A stretch of 64,000 bases of DNA, taken from positions 62,001-126,000 of the forward strand of contig NZ_JBMPIX010000004.1 in assembly GCF_049341065.1 (NCBI RefSeq). The letters run 5' to 3'. The translations under genes were made by a program, and so were the position numbers. Below, one piece after another: positions 63,658-64,000 of this stretch. The notes under the pieces were generated by a model. The model searched no databases, was not told the origin of the DNA, and worked only from the letters and a program-made list of their open reading frames with translations. Each line of letters begins with the position of its first letter. Positions within the stretch are counted from its first letter, which is position 1. This stretch comes from Pacificoceanicola sp049341065. Its GTDB lineage: Bacteria > Pseudomonadota > Alphaproteobacteria > Rhodobacterales > Rhodobacteraceae.

Positions 63658-64000
63658 GTGTCGCAAAAGCTGCGTATCGGTTATTTGGTGCCTCAATTTC
63701 CGGGGCAAACCCACATCTTCTTCTGGCGCGAAATTCTTGCGCTGGAGGCGATGGGGCACGAAGTGCATGTCTTGTCCACGCGCAAGCCGCCTTCGGGGCT
63801 GATCGCGCATGACTGGTCCGATGACGCGATTTTGCGGACCAATTACCTTGGCTCTTTCGATCCGGTTGCCTCGGCAGTGGGGCTGTCCCGCCTGACGGCC
63901 GCAGGGCTGCCCAAATGGATTGCGCAAGAAGGCCCACGGTTCGCCAAAGACGCCCTCGTTTCTGCAGGCGCGGCCCAACATCTGGTGAAATACGCCGAAA
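63658..64000 (+). CDS. Glycosyltransferase, GT4 (WcaL-like), 3' end missing
   Basis: A frame open to the right edge encodes at least 114 residues beginning VSQKLRIGYLVPQFPGQTH and continuing FFWREILALEAMGHEVHVLSTR, the N-terminal acceptor domain of colanic-acid-type GT4 enzymes, similar in style to the GT4 at 40430. The start is a GTG; AGGA lies about 13 bases upstream. It is divergent from the GT2/Wzx/PKS operon across a 162-base gap. The catalytic half lies outside the window. Confidence 0.82.
   Translation, partial: MSQKLRIGYLVPQFPGQTHIFFWREILALEAMGHEVHVLSTRKPPSGLIAHDWSDDAILRTNYLGSFDPVASAVGLSRLTAAGLPKWIAQEGPRFAKDALVSAGAAQHLVKYAE

Overview
The window looks like chromosomal DNA of a marine alphaproteobacterium of the order Rhodobacterales (roseobacter group). 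The reasons are the high GC content, the many 1-4 base overlaps between consecutive genes, the roseobacter-type families (DUF1523, a creatinase, an Xsc/SoeABC sulfonate block), and the pattern of genes on both strands with almost no spacing. No rRNA, tRNA, insertion sequence, phage gene or CRISPR array was seen.

Left part, 1-18242. Housekeeping and catabolic genes: a DUF599 membrane protein cut by the window edge, a small exported protein, a kynurenine-formamidase-like hydrolase, succinate-semialdehyde dehydrogenase with a KpsS-like gene behind it, a short MetE-like methyltransferase, a P-loop kinase-like protein and a creatinase. From 7987 to 15582 lies a self-contained sugar locus: a divergent LacI regulator, two ABC permeases, a binding protein, a cytoplasmic clan-A-type glycoside hydrolase, an ABC ATPase and a mutarotase, with a palindromic operator candidate in the divergent gap. 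Four envelope genes follow, including a periplasmic leucine-rich-repeat protein.

Sulfonate block, 18263-27379. Xsc splits sulfoacetaldehyde into sulfite and acetyl phosphate, Pta makes acetyl-CoA, a citrate synthase takes it into the TCA cycle, a TauE-type carrier exports sulfite or a related anion, and a cytoplasm-facing molybdoenzyme (SoeABC) oxidises sulfite. Citrate synthase, tauE and soeABC form one leftward operon; pta is divergent from it by only 36 bases and convergent with xsc.

Right part, 27641-64000. About 36 kb of surface-polysaccharide genes: a Wzy-like polymerase, a Wzx-like flippase, a Wzz/GumC-like chain-length protein, a BY-kinase-like ATPase with a very long coiled coil, a TagA-type transferase, four GT4 and three GT2 glycosyltransferases, acetyl/acyltransferases, and several Gfo/Idh/MocA and SDR enzymes, one of them a fusion of both families. 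Inside this cluster, on one strand and almost without gaps, lie a type I PKS, a glycosyltransferase, an NRPS and a phosphopantetheinyl transferase. The NRPS has the layout of an initiation module (formyltransferase - adenylation domain with an inserted luciferase-like monooxygenase - carrier). The PKS is KS-AT-KR-DH-ACP-TE. Read together they predict a small N-formylated aminoacyl-ketide, possibly glycosylated and connected to polysaccharide assembly or export. This is the best candidate for an undescribed system in the window; the link between the assembly line and the polysaccharide is inference from gene order.
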